Under the pieces are notes generated by a model. The model was given only the letters and a program-made list of their open reading frames with translations, did no database searches and was not told the origin of the DNA. Source: Aphrophora alni (lineage: Eukaryota; Arthropoda; Insecta; Hemiptera; Aphrophoridae). From it: DNA of 64,000 nucleotides. The stretch is from the NCBI GenBank assembly GCA_963513935.1, contig OY740769.1:75161712-75225711 (forward strand). The letters run 5' to 3'. Below, piece after piece: positions 45,295-54,117 of the stretch (position 1 is its first letter; each line of letters begins with the position of its first letter). The position numbers and the translations under genes were made by a program.

Positions 45295-48200
45295 TCAGGA
45301 ATCAAAAATCGTCTGGTGGCCGAGGCAAAAATTTCACAGAAAAGTTAACCCTTAGCACGCTGAATAACAATTTAGGCTATTTACTCATAACGTGCTATTA
45401 GGGAAATTTTTTTTTTGTAATTGTTTAAAGTTCTATTTGATTTTGGGTTCTTACAGATATATTTAGTAAAAAAAAAAAATGTAGATACATAATTATCTAC
45501 ATTCAGGACATCAAAATAATTACTGATATAGACTAAATATACATATAAACAATAATACGGCCTAAACAAATCAACAATGAACAGCTATAGCGGTTATAAC
45601 ACTGACACAAAACATTTCACAACTGACCGACCGTTGTAGCTTAATGAGACGAAAAATCACGTTATACGTGCTGGGGCTGAACACAAAATGGCGCATGGTT
45701 GCTATAACAACCAAATAAAGACCAACGACAGGTGATTGAGAACAAATACCGTAGTGGGAGTGTCACAATATACCAATAGGACATTTCCCAGCACTCTATT
45801 GGACTTTAAACGAATTAAAAATGCCTGCAGAAGTCAAATAGTGTTGAATCGAGATATCCCGTCATACGCGTTACCAGTCAGGTTGAGGGTTACGTGAAAT
45901 CCCGTCATACGCGTGCTAAGGGTTAATGTACACCATACAAATTTTTATTAATTTTTTTAATTTTTCAAGTATTACTAGAGATTTGTAATATATTTGTGGA
46001 TAAAAGTTGATAAAAAAAAAATTAATTTGTTATATTTTCAAAAAAAAAAAAATTACAGAAAAAGGTAAAACTTAGGCCTCATTTGAAAAAAATCACCAAA
46101 AATAGTAATATTATGCAAAACACAACTACAAATTATCATTTCCTTCAGAAAGGTGCATAGAATTTAGTTGTGTAGTGAAACAAAATTTAGATCTAAAAAG
46201 TTTTGAGTTATTAGGTCAGGAATCAAAAAATCGTCTGGTGGCCGAGGCAAAAGTTGGACACAAAAGGTAACATACACCATACAAATTATTTTTTTTGAAT
46301 TTTTTCAAGTATTACTAGAGATTTATAATATATTTGTGGATAAAAGTTGCTAAAAAGAAAAATCAATTTCTAAAAGTATCTCAGAAATCAAAAATTCTTA
46401 CAAAAACCAAAGGCAAAATACCAAATGAAAGCTCTTATTTACATATATCCGCACATTTTCAAAGAATTTATAGATAGGCCTATATAAATTTATATACATT
46501 TTGGTAAAAACAATCAATTTATAAAATTTTCATTAGACAAATTTATTTTTATATGTAAACACATGGAAATTTGCTAAAAAGGGTAGACCAGATATAACAA
46601 ACCTATCTCTAGACAGCCTCAGTATTAGATGTCTGACAATAACATTCACTCAAACAATAAATTCTATAAACAATAATACAGATATTATAATTTGTATATA
46701 TATAAATTATAATAAATAAATAAACATATCTAATATTCACAATGACAAATAATCCCAAGCCACGCATTACGCCTATCACAATATGTCATTTTTGTACACA
46801 AACCACAAACAAGCCTGAGTAAAACGGTAACTTGCAAGTCAGAAATAATAACCTAAAACTAACTCTAAGACGTAATGAGTGGTACCATCTGAAAGATCTA
46901 AATTTCATCTTTCAAATAGTGTAAAGATCGGTTACAAAATATGAATGTAACTAATCGATATATCCTATTTAGTAAACTGCACCGAAAGAAAAGTGAGTCT
47001 GGTTCGGTTTGGTTACTACTTCATAGAATAGATATATCTCGGTATCTATAACAGATAGAAAGATTTGGAAAGCACAGATCGAAAGAGAAAGATGTGATAT
47101 ACAGAACAGTGTTATGGTCGATCTGTTTAATAGAAAAATAGATTTGTGAGAACATCTGAGAATGAATGGCGTCTTTTCTGTTTACAACCGCACAGTTCAA
47201 ATCTTTGATATTACGCATAAAAATATGCCAAGTTGAAATATTATAACATTTATCAGGGACACTCCAAATATCAAATTAACTTATAAAATCCATAAAATAA
47301 ATAATACTCTCAAAATTAAACGAAATAAATTAATAAATTTCAACTACGATTAATTTAGAAATCAGAGGCAGATAATATTTCAACAGGGTGTTCTTAGCGG
47401 ATGTAAAACTAAAAGCCCAGCGATTTTGAGTTTTATCAAAGCATGGTTTTTCACTGCCAGAATATTTCGCCGTGAGAATGAAAAATACACATATTCATAC
47501 AAAATTAATACATAAAAAGAGAAATTTGAATAAGACACGAGCCAATCAGAACAAATCAAGCCAAATAATGTCCAATCAAAAATAATTATTTAAAACACGT
47601 GGAAAAAGGAGAGGGGAACACGCTAAAAAGAAGTTCAACTTTTAATATGTGCTTGCAGATTGATGTCAAATAAAATGTAAAATAAATAAATAAATCTAAT
47701 TAAAAATTCTATGATGGTGCGATAAATAGGAGTTCTATCAAATGTGAACGAGTGAGCAATCTAAATAAGTGAAGTGTTTAGTGCGATTTGCTAAGTAAAG
47801 AAAATCTAAGTATCTAAGGATTGTCAGAAAATGTAAATAGTTTCTAATGTAAACACTTGTAAGACAGATCTCGAGGGTTACAAAACATATCATATAGCAG
47901 ATATACTATATAGATCCAATTTCATTATTTTTTAAATTGAACTACGATAGAATGTTAACATAAATGATTTTGTTTAAGTTAAGTAGAAGGTATTGTGAAT
48001 AAATGATTTTACTTTATTATATTGTAATATGGAATAACATGAAAACACGGAATAGTTTATGGAGAAGTTGTAAGTGAGATAATTCCTCTTAAATTCTTAA
48101 TTATATGATTATTAGATTGTTCTACTAACCTGGTGTATTATTTCTAACCTAGTCTCTTTTGGAGGCATCCCTCATGCCAAGCAAAGATTGACCCTAAAGG

Positions 48201-51200
48201 GTCTGGTGGAGCCCCCAAATTAAGAGCAGTAAATTCATTTCAAGGGTATTAAATCCAGTAAAATAAAAAAAATGATCTAACGAGTTCTTATGATTGAACT
48301 AGACTGAGCAAAGACTCGTTGACTTAAATGAAATCCTTACACATTTTGTGTGTGTGTGTTTTTTTTTGCATGATTATGCATCTACGGAACATTAGCTTTC
48401 CAACGGTATTTTATTTATTGCGGTAGAACGATTGTAAGTGGGTAAAATGTTGAATTGCAAAATATGTGTTTTTGAGTCGATCAAGCGTCATGGATCGACC
48501 CAGCTGGGTGGTTCGCCAGATAGAGGGTTGAATGTATTTGATGATTAGGATGAGGGAAGGAAGGTATCAATTTATTAGCAGATAATTTATTCAAAACGAG
48601 GTTTTATGGTCTGTTCTTGATAACAATCAATGTAATTATTTACACTTTGTGGTTGCAGACACTTAACTAGGAATTTGATTTGTCAGGAGATTTAGGTAAC
48701 TTGGTAAAATTCAAGAGATATGGAGGAAACGTTCAGGAAAATGTTAAGGTAGGAAATTTGGTTAACTATGGAAAAATCAGGAATTTTGGTTAGCCTGAAA
48801 AAATTCAAGAGACAAGTTTAAGAAATTGGTAAGGCAGGGAATTTGGTTAGCTATGGAAAAACCTGGAAATTTGGGTTAGACTGAGAAAAGTCAGGGGATT
48901 TGGTTAGCCAGATCAATTTAGGGGATATTGTGTGAGTCTACGAAAACTAGGGATTAGCTAGGAAATATACAGAGTAAACAGTTAATTAGGAAAATCTGGA
49001 AATGTATTCATGACACTAACAGGTTAATTTTAGGATGATGTTGCTATCATCTAAAACTTTACTTATAGGCAAATAGTTGCAATTTACTTTATAATAGATG
49101 ATTTTGTGATTTAAATTGTATCACACTAATAAATTACTTCAGTTAACACTTTGCTGTCTGTCTTAATTGTACATTAAAACCTACTCTAGTCAATTTTAAG
49201 TAAATTCATTTTGGGTTTACATTTAAGGTCTAGCAAACACATTTTAGAAGTTCCAGCAACTGCTGATTTGTACCAAATTAACAATAAACTACTTTATATA
49301 AATGACAGACAGTAAAGTGTTAAAAACTAGCTTACTAATTTTGAAAATAAATATTCAAATACAATATTTTTTTTGTTGCTAGACTACAAGTAAGAAGGTT
49401 TACATATAAAAAGTAACATACTAAAAAAAAAATTATCTAAAGGTAATAAGTAATAGTAAAGGTAAAGGCAAAGGTAATAAGTGGTAATACTATATTAAAG
49501 TCAATGTTGCAAAGTTTCCTTTTTAAGATCAAGAAAAAAGTTACGGAATAATCTTGGAAAAAAGTTAGGAAACTCAGTTGGTCATGAAAAAAAAATAGGC
49601 ATTTTCGGTGATAATTTAAGATTTAAGGTTTAAGATTTTACAAGTTGTTTTAATCCTTGATTCCCAATGATCACTAATCAATTCATTTTTCAGGAATTCA
49701 AATAAACTAATAAAAACATTATATTTTAATAACTTTTGATGCTGGTATTTTAGTGCTTTCTCATTTAAATTAGTTTTTATTTGTTATTTGTATGTATCAT
49801 GAATATATTTATCTGTAAATCTGTAGTTTTATAGATGTTAATTTTGGTACAAATATGATATAAAATACATTCTAATTGAAAAAAATAAATAAGTAAACAA
49901 AATAATTATATAAAATAAAATTGATTACTGAATTAGGTGTAATTAATATACACCTAGTAATTATTAGTATCAGTTAAAATTAATATACTGTTTGATATCC
50001 ATAATTGGTACATCCATAATTGAAATTTTAAATAAAATCACTAAGGAATCTAAGAAAATATCCTCAAAATGTTAATATTTTTTTCTCAGAAATATATTGA
50101 ACAAATAATTTATAAGAAAAGTAAGGAGAGGTATTGATATTGTAGAAATGTAGTTAAAAACTAAGAAGTAAAAACAATTGTATTATTAAGGGCAGTCCGA
50201 CTTCCATAAGAAACATAATGTTAACTTTGGAACACATATCTAAAAAAACAAATAGAGCTAGGACCACAAGGGTTTGTTTTATTTTAAAGATAAACCTATT
50301 GGCTAGTTCCTTGCACAGAGTTTTTGGATTTTACCCAAAGATTAATTTTTTAGACAAAATTTTAAAAAAATTGCAAAAAAATTTATTTAATTTTAAGTGA
50401 ATAATTTATTAATTAAATTTTATAAGGAATATTGGGAAACCCCTGTGCCAGGAACTAGTACTTAGTCATATAAACATGGTGTGAAAATTTGGTTTGTGTA
50501 TCTTTTATAGTCTTTGAGTTATGTGTTCCCAAAGTTAAAAAATAAAGTTTTCAGGGAATCGTGAAAAACAAAAATTATTACATTCTATAGTACTTGCCAA
50601 TGCTTCTAAAAATTCCCAGCACAGTAGGATGGGTTATCTGGGTCTTCCTTCTCACTGTATAAGTCCTCCAGTTTTCTTTTTGCTAGTGTTCTTGACTGTC
50701 TTATTATTTTTTTTCTAATTCTGATGCTGCTTTTTCGGCTTTCCATACACACTCGGTATCGAGACGCTTCAAGGCTTCTACCATGTGTTCCCCACATTTC
50801 AGTCCTAATCCCTCTAAAACTTTGACCTTTGATAAGTAACCATCATTAAAATTTAAAACTGCCTCATATACACCTAATTTCAGGGCAACAATGTTGCCAA
50901 AAGTCCGTTTTGGTACACGAGACCATATGACGTTGTTTAACGATTCATTGGGATTTTGCGATTTGGAGCAAGTTTCTGTTTGATAGATCTTTAACCCTCC
51001 AGCTGGCGCATGTTAATGTGTCTTAAAAATTCTTCGTTCGTTTAAAAATTAATAAAATATATTATTTGTATTTAAAACCTAACTTATAAGATATCATTTT
51101 TCTCAGAAAGATGCTTAGAATTTATCTATGTAATAAAAAAATAAATTTTTGAAACGGTTTTGGAGTAAGTATGTTAGATGTCAAAAATGATATTAACTAA

Positions 51201-54021
51201 TTTTCAGAAATACCTGTATCACCCAAAATCAATAGCTTACTACCTATTTCTAAGATATACACAATTTTTGTGTATTATTTGTGAATATATTTAGGGAAAA
51301 AAAAATATAAATTAAAAAAAAATATTTTACGTAAAAACTGAATTTTCTCTTTATTTTTAAAAAAAAACATTAAAAATAGTAAAATATATTTTATACAGAA
51401 CTTCTATATATCATTATGTCCAGAAAGGTGCATAGAATGTAGGTGTGTAATGAAAAAAAGTTAGATGTATCAAATTTGGAGTTTTTTGGTCAAATACCAA
51501 AAAATCTAAGAGTAACAGAGCAGAAATTTCATAGAAATGGTGATCAAAAACATACTAATACATTTTTTGCAATTTTTTCAACCATTTGTTGAGATTTCTA
51601 ATATATTTGTGAATATATTTAGGGAAAAAAAATAATAATATGTTACATTTCCTAAATAAAAATGACGATTTTTCAAAAATTTGTATTCTGACGCTTGAGG
51701 TTAGGTTTGAACTCTTGACATTTAGACGTAATTAGTAACTTCCTAAAGCTAGGCCTAAGACAAAATCATTAGATTTTACTAAGACAATATACTTTACAAA
51801 GAATAATACACATATTCACTTGTATACTCATATAAAACACTAAATAATATAAGACAATTTGCATATAGCCTAGACTTACCATTTTCCTTTTAGGTAAATA
51901 TATACAATTTGTATAAACAAACCTTCAAAATAAAATAAATATGTATTCCCAAACTATAAGCGCTAAGTCATTTGTTACAGTATTTACATCGCACCATTGC
52001 GTATGTTCCGGGCTCAAACAAAACCTTTATTTTCAATGCACAAGTTTGTAACATACACAAAATTAAAGATTGAAACCTCGTCTTTAGAATGATGTAAAAT
52101 ACAACAGTACAATCTATGACGTCAATGTAGAAATATGGAATAGCGTCTAAATACTCCAAGTCAAGAGTAGGATCAAAATATTCAGTAAGCCATCGTAGAC
52201 TGTATATAACTCGTAAACTATATAACTTAGGATGATTTCGTCTTCATAGTTCGAAAGAGGAAGAAAAATACTATATAATATTGTCAACTTGTAACATTTG
52301 GACAAGTTTTACCATTTCGAAAAAATATATGAACATATAGGTGATAAAAACTCGCCGCGGCAAATCGTCGCAGCCTAGCGTTATGAACCTCAACTTCAGT
52401 CGTCTTGTTTTACGATTTTACGCAAGTTTAATTTTTCTAAACCTGGTTATGAAAGATTGAAAGATTACCTTTTCAATGGTATAGAATACATTTCGATAAT
52501 ATAATATCTACTAGGATAAAAGTTGAATTGCAAAAAATGTAATTTTTAGCGTGTAAAATAGCGTTAAAATTCTTGATTTGGTTTAATTTTTATATAATAA
52601 AAACTATACTAGTTGGAAACATTTGAAAAAGACGGTTTTGAAGAAAAAGACGCGATCTATCAAGCAGTGTTAGGTTATAACTGACTGACAGTAATTTGGA
52701 AATAAGAAAAATATGCAAACGAGACGAATGTTTTGTTTAAAACTTGTTGATGTAAAACTTTGACGTTTCGCATGAAAACTATGCGAACTTCGCCAATTTT
52801 TGGAATATTATTTATAACGTTTTGTTGTATTTTTTTTGCATGATATGCATCTACGGAACATTAGCTTTCCAACGGTATTTTATTTATTGCGATGGGACAA
52901 TTTTAAGTGGGCGTAACATGGCAATTTTAAGTGGGACAATTTTGAATGGCAAAATACGTGTTTTTTAGTTGGTGAAGTGAGCCATTACTAATGCCGCGAC
53001 CCTGTCGCAGTTAAAACCGGGTCGTCCACCAGGTCGAGGGTTAAAAATGGGTTTGATCTCTTTCATCAATACTTCTGGCAAATGAAAGTGCTGTTTATGA
53101 TCATAAGGTATGTTGTCGAGTTTAGCCTTATTGAATTTGCACCAGGTGTCAGCTGACTTCGGACAAAAAATGTGCAAAGAACTTTCATTTGAGCTCTGGA
53201 TATGACAGTACAGCGCCCACACTGCTCGTTTCATTGCCTCAACTGGACTCAGTATTCCTTCGAATGGCAAGGCCGTAAAATATTTGAAACTTCTGGATGG
53301 TTTTTCCAGTAAGCCTACCCTTGCCAGACAGTGATTTGCCATCGGCAAGCTTTTCCCCTTTATTTTTTCAATATAGGTTCTAACTCTGGTGCCCATTCTC
53401 TTTTGGACATGGCCTATACACTCAAGTTTATGTATAGCCACAATTGTGTACAAAGCAGACACAATCTGATAGCTAAAAACAGACAGGTTAGCCAACCACA
53501 AAAGTAAAATAACTACATGAAACTTGAGAATTGAATGCTGTATGAAATGCAACACAAATTATCAGTCCTGAACACCACGAAACGTGTCAAAGAGTGGTTG
53601 CAAGCGTTCGTATATGTATTTTTTACCCCTGTATTACAAGTAAAAGCATTAGAGTGTTATATATCAATGTAAAGAGGAAGTTTCGAGGAATAATAATCAA
53701 TAAAAATTAAAAAATCTAAAAAAAAATAATTTTTTCATGTTAGACTGCCCTTAAAGTTGATATACATGCTTTAGTAAAATTAAACAATTTATTGTGTTTT
53801 AGAATGAAAAAGAGCAGAAGAGCGTGCAAACATGGTCTCTGATTTGTGACGAACTGTTATCTCGTCCATTGGGGCCCAACACTGTATTTCAACTGCGACA
53901 GAATGATGTATCACTTTTATGCCAAATAAGAGCACTCCCTCACTTTAATATAACTGAAGAAGTCGTTGATCCAAAGTCTAATAAATTTGTTTTGCGACTC
54001 AACTCTGAGACATCGGTCTGA
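24847..54021 (+). CDS. Vang: Van Gogh/strabismus planar cell polarity protein (nine coding exons)
   Basis: A four-pass plasma-membrane protein of the core planar cell polarity module, which binds Prickle inside the cell and acts with Frizzled/Flamingo across junctions. Exons: 24847-24959, 33358-33475, 37098-37305, 37977-38234, 40716-40867, 42351-42557, 43480-43654, 44864-45072 and 53803-54021, joining in frame to 552 aa; Drosophila Vang is about 584 and vertebrate Vangl about 521. N-terminus [13 protein letters not shown], then a Ser/Arg/His-rich segment with candidate phosphorylation sites. [18 protein letters not shown] precedes TM1 (about residues 110-140). TM2 and TM3 are in exon 4 and TM4 in exon 5. 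The cytoplasmic half has [45 protein letters not shown] and QEAAQAVF. The C-terminus [18 protein letters not shown] ends in the class I PDZ ligand ETSV. All introns are GT-AG. An in-frame ATG at 24811 lies in a poor context; 24847 has a strong one and matches family N-termini. Confidence 0.96.
25183..25273. repeat. Long hairpin (palindrome) within the foldback
   Basis: AGGTCAAGTAAGGT (25183-25196) is the exact inverse of ACCTTACTTGACCT (25260-25273). Between them GGCTATA and TATAGCC also pair, and the rest is TAT-rich and can fold. Confidence 0.9.
25347..25408 (-). rRNA. 5S rRNA-derived sequence (degenerate)
   Basis: The plus strand reads GTTCCCAAGCGGTC, then CATCCATGTCTGACTAACCA, then TGTTGCTTGAATTCGG. 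This follows, in order, the reverse complement of the 3' half of animal 5S rRNA (the internal control region side) with about a fifth of positions changed. It is too short and diverged to be a functional 5S gene, so it is a pseudogene or part of a 5S-derived repeat. Confidence 0.6.
25493..29069 (+). mobile_element. hAT transposon with nearly intact transposase
   Basis: The ends are CAGGGCTGGTAACAGTT and its exact inverse AACTGTTACCAGCCCTG. ACATTG directly flanks both ends (25487-25492 and 29070-29075); the left side reads ACACATTG, so an 8-bp duplication with a 2-bp AC loss on the right is plausible. Length is 3577 bp. Both subterminal regions carry repeated CACTTTTTT words on the same strand rather than inverted. 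It inserted into the foldback element in Vang intron 1, in the same orientation as Vang. Confidence 0.92.
25964..28638 (+). pseudogene. hAT transposase (two exons, one apparent frameshift)
   Basis: Exon A starts [12 protein letters not shown] and includes [20 protein letters not shown], a BED-like zinc-binding start. Near 26137-26150 the frame must shift by one base to continue as [20 protein letters not shown]. It then runs to a donor GTAAGT at 26401. After a 225-bp intron (acceptor TTTTTGTAG), the main exon 26626-28638 is open for 670 codons. The hAT core has [17 protein letters not shown] (first Asp), [12 protein letters not shown] (second Asp), SRWLTIQ, and the dimerisation block [20 protein letters not shown] carrying the catalytic Glu. 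The last about 130 residues are a Lys/Glu-rich coiled coil. One frameshift apart, the enzyme looks complete (about 816 aa), so insertion was recent. If the shift is a sequencing error it may be active. Confidence 0.85.
29083..29145 (-). rRNA. Second 5S rRNA-derived sequence (degenerate)
   Basis: The plus strand reads CACCCATCCAAGTAATAATC, then ACGCTCAATTTGCTTGACTT, then CAGTGATCAG. This again follows the reverse complement of 5S rRNA and extends further toward its middle than the copy at 25347. It lies just past the right end of the hAT. Without the hAT the two 5S-like stretches would be about 140 bp apart, both on the minus strand. Confidence 0.6.
29461..33357. other. Rest of Vang intron 1, mostly featureless
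   Basis: No gene or element ends recognised. At about 30790-30957 the plus strand, with two frame changes, reads a stretch with [20 protein letters not shown] and [20 protein letters not shown] that looks protein-like; I do not recognise it. The minus ORFs at 31439-31844 have no family resemblance. Confidence 0.4.
33358..33475 (+). CDS. Vang: Vang coding exon 2
   Basis: Encodes residues 38-77, including [20 protein letters not shown] and [10 protein letters not shown]. The acceptor is TTTTAAAG and the donor GTAAGC. This is the least conserved exon, but phase and position fit. Confidence 0.85.
33921..33963. repeat. (TAA)n microsatellite
   Basis: About 14 TAA units in Vang intron 2, followed by a short TA run. 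Confidence 0.95.
34541..35788 (+). mobile_element. Mariner element, decayed
   Basis: TA flanks both ends (34539-34540 and 35789-35790). The left end TGAGAGTGGTCCAGAAAGTA and right end (minus strand) CAAGGGCAGTCCAGAAAGTA share GTCCAGAAAGTAACTTA. Length 1248 bp is normal for mariner. Transposase pieces on the plus strand, broken by stops and shifts, are [13 protein letters not shown] then NDIMSEG near the start (about 34693-34795), [20 protein letters not shown] with EW (about 35100-35170), [20 protein letters not shown] (about 35190-35250), and [12 protein letters not shown] with stop near 35690. The minus ORFs at 34393-34845 and 35165-35566 are antisense shadows. Confidence 0.85.
36100..36970 (+). 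pseudogene. Second, older mariner-like transposase relic
   Basis: With several frame changes, the plus strand reads in mariner order: [20 protein letters not shown] with GG (about 36150-36220), [20 protein letters not shown] (about 36260-36330), [14 protein letters not shown] then NITKENCM (about 36580-36675), [20 protein letters not shown] (about 36730-36785) and SLSDFF. These match the N-terminal HTH, the DDE-region VFFD motif and the HDNA-like motif of mariner. I did not find convincing ends. It lies in Vang intron 2, close to exon 3. Confidence 0.6.
37098..37305 (+). CDS. Vang: Vang coding exon 3 (first transmembrane segment)
   Basis: Begins [20 protein letters not shown], the conserved block before the membrane, then CHRYIGSVL and a hydrophobic segment ending VVLPKLG. 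The acceptor is TTTTCAG and the donor GTAAGA. Confidence 0.95.
37977..38234 (+). CDS. Vang: Vang coding exon 4 (TM2 and TM3)
   Basis: Encodes the loop with [20 protein letters not shown] (TM2), [15 protein letters not shown], and TM3 ending [12 protein letters not shown]. The acceptor is GTGACAG and the donor GTAAGG. Confidence 0.95.
38357..38395. repeat. (TA)n microsatellite
   Basis: About 19 TA units in Vang intron 4. Confidence 0.95.
38627..39320. repeat. Inverted-repeat element (MITE-like) in Vang intron 4
   Basis: AATTTTGGGTTATTGGCTCC followed by TCAGGGATGACTGAACATTT (from about 38650) matches, on the minus strand, the sequence ending at about 39292 (AATTTTGGGTTATTGGCCCC, then TCAGGGACTCAACATTTTT). 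A weaker match continues outward to about 38627 and 39320. No coding similarity; the short ORF at 39033-39356 is incidental. Confidence 0.65.
40253..40530 (+). pseudogene. Transposase helix-turn-helix relic (Tc1/mariner/IS630 type)
   Basis: One plus-strand frame reads [20 protein letters not shown], then [26 protein letters not shown], a stop, and [14 protein letters not shown]. This is the pattern of the paired HTH that precedes the DDE domain in IS630/Tc1/mariner-type insect transposases. Upstream, an ORF at 39672-39902 encodes an acidic peptide I do not recognise. The DDE domain is missing. Confidence 0.5.
40716..40867 (+). CDS. Vang: Vang coding exon 5 (TM4)
   Basis: Encodes [16 protein letters not shown], then TM4 [20 protein letters not shown]. 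The acceptor is AATAG and the donor GTAATT. Length 152 nt restores phase 0. Confidence 0.94.
42351..42557 (+). CDS. Vang: Vang coding exon 6
   Basis: Encodes [20 protein letters not shown] and the [20 protein letters not shown] block, ending GMNTSMQ. The acceptor is TTTTTTAG and the donor GTATGT. Confidence 0.95.
42934..43249. mobile_element. Truncated Tigger-like copy (same family as 20401-22190)
   Basis: Starts with the family end CAGTAGAACCTCTGTTAACC after TA. It continues through GATGAGAGTTTCCGAAAATA, two units of GGCGGCGAGTCAAACGACTT-type sequence and the TATACCGACGGGTG unit (inverse), ending at CACGAATCAGG where a GA microsatellite takes over. The other end is missing. The minus ORF at 43061-43492 reads through this and the microsatellite. 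Confidence 0.8.
43250..43324. repeat. (GA)n microsatellite
   Basis: About 37 GA units directly after the truncated Tigger-like copy, 155 bp before Vang exon 7. Confidence 0.95.
43480..43654 (+). CDS. Vang: Vang coding exon 7
   Basis: Encodes [20 protein letters not shown] and [20 protein letters not shown], ending HHDP. The acceptor is TTTGCAG and the donor GTATAT. Confidence 0.95.
44864..45072 (+). CDS. Vang: Vang coding exon 8
   Basis: Encodes [20 protein letters not shown] and [20 protein letters not shown], ending PAPVLQ. The acceptor is GTTTCAG and the donor GTAAAT. Confidence 0.95.
45246..45292. repeat. (CA)n microsatellite
   Basis: About 23 CA units with one G interruption. It marks the left limit of the TTAA element copy 2. 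Confidence 0.95.
45293..48527. mobile_element. TTAA-type element with subrepeats (copy 2, left end lost)
   Basis: The right end GGTGGTTCGCCAGATAGAGGG is followed by TTGA (48528-48531), a mutated TTAA. The last about 165 bp (CATCTACGGAACATTAGCTT, TCCAACGGTATTTTATTTAT) match the right end of 50995-53040. Two subrepeats lie at about 45293-46211 (interrupted by the element at 45349-45922) and 46212-46400; they are inverse relatives of those at 16600-17660. The left end is replaced by a CA run. No transposase is seen; the ORF at 47021-47218 is unrecognised. Confidence 0.65.
45349..45922. mobile_element. 574-bp TTAA-flanked element nested in copy 2
   Basis: The ends CCCTTAGCACGC and GCGTGCTAAGGG are exact inverses, flanked by TTAA at 45345-45348 and 45923-45926. 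The related uninterrupted sequence at about 17127-17175 (minus strand AGAAAAGTTAATGTACACCA) has a single TTAA at this exact point, so the insertion and its 4-bp duplication are directly demonstrated. It is non-coding and piggyBac-like. Confidence 0.92.
48675..48990. repeat. Degenerate minisatellite
   Basis: Irregular repetition of a phrase such as GGAATTTGGTTAGCTATGGA followed by AAAATTCAGGGA, in units of roughly 30-60 bp over about 315 bp. The units are diverged and no coding function is apparent. Confidence 0.6.
49147..49319. mobile_element. 173-bp TTAA-flanked MITE
   Basis: The left end CACTTTGCTGTCTGTC and right end (minus strand) CACTTTACTGTCTGTC differ at one base. TTAA borders both (49143-49146 and 49320-49323). 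The short length, lack of coding and TTAA target fit a piggyBac-type MITE of a different family from the CCCT-ended ones. Confidence 0.88.
49324..50189. other. Vang intron 8, AT-rich, nothing recognised
   Basis: No coding similarity or repeats with clear ends. Short purine-rich runs near 49440-49480 and 49610-49640 are low-complexity. Confidence 0.4.
50606..53555 (-). pseudogene. Transposase relic (Mutator/Kolobok-like), interrupted
   Basis: The first part (53555-53045) reads [20 protein letters not shown], then [36 protein letters not shown] and [14 protein letters not shown]. The insertion at 50995-53040 follows. Across the junction, using one TTAA, the frame continues [15 protein letters not shown]. 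After a frameshift it gives [19 protein letters not shown], then [20 protein letters not shown], and the C-terminus [20 protein letters not shown] with stop at 50606. This FCPK...[13 protein letters not shown] and DPDNPSY pattern is, as I recall, that of the arthropod/cnidarian transposase domain annotated as Mutator-like. The N-terminal half is missing, and a second stop/shift lies after IAKSQ. Confidence 0.7.
50995..53040. mobile_element. TTAA-flanked element with subrepeats (copy 3), nested
   Basis: Left end CCCTCCAGCTGGCGCATG and right end (minus strand) CCCTCGACCTGGTGGACG are flanked by TTAA (50991-50994 and 53041-53044). This is the most complete member of the family that includes 14832-17691 and 45293-48527. 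Subrepeats of about 305 bp lie at 51085-51665 (the AGAATTTATCTATGTAAT and AGAATGTAGGTGTGTAAT phrases). The ORF at 51968-52159 is not recognised. The element splits the transposase relic. Confidence 0.85.
53803..54021 (+). CDS. Vang: Vang coding exon 9 with stop
   Basis: Encodes [20 protein letters not shown] through to [18 protein letters not shown] and TGA at 54019-54021. The acceptor is TGTTTTAG. The preceding intron is 8.7 kb and full of transposons. Confidence 0.95.
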   Translation, partial: NEKEQKSVQTWSLICDELLSRPLGPNTVFQLRQNDVSLLCQIRALPHFNITEEVVDPKSNKFVLRLNSETSV

Positions 54022-54111
54022 CCCAACGCCCATAGTGGGGAGGTGCATGTGAATATGCAACCTCACTACTATTGAAAGTTGTTACACTAACCCTATTGTG
54101 AGATTTTATGA

Positions 54112-54117
54112 AATAAA
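54112..54117 (+). terminator. Vang: Possible Vang polyadenylation signal (AATAAA)
   Basis: The first AATAAA after the stop lies 91 bases downstream. The sequence beyond is AT-rich with other candidates, so longer 3' UTRs are possible. Confidence 0.35.

Larger units (their letters stand above)
50190..53750 (-). mobile_element. TTAA-flanked DNA transposon with Mutator/Kolobok-like transposase, split by another element
   Basis: The left end GGGCAGTCCGAC and right end (minus strand) GGGCAGTCTAAC are inverse, flanked by TTAA at 50186-50189 and 53751-53754. The minus strand carries a decayed transposase (separate entry) interrupted by the TTAA element at 50995-53040. Without that insertion the element is about 1.5 kb. 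The protein is not piggyBac-like. A TTAA duplication with a non-piggyBac transposase is characteristic of Kolobok, whereas Mutator elements usually make 8-10 bp duplications, so Kolobok is favoured but unproven. Confidence 0.75.
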
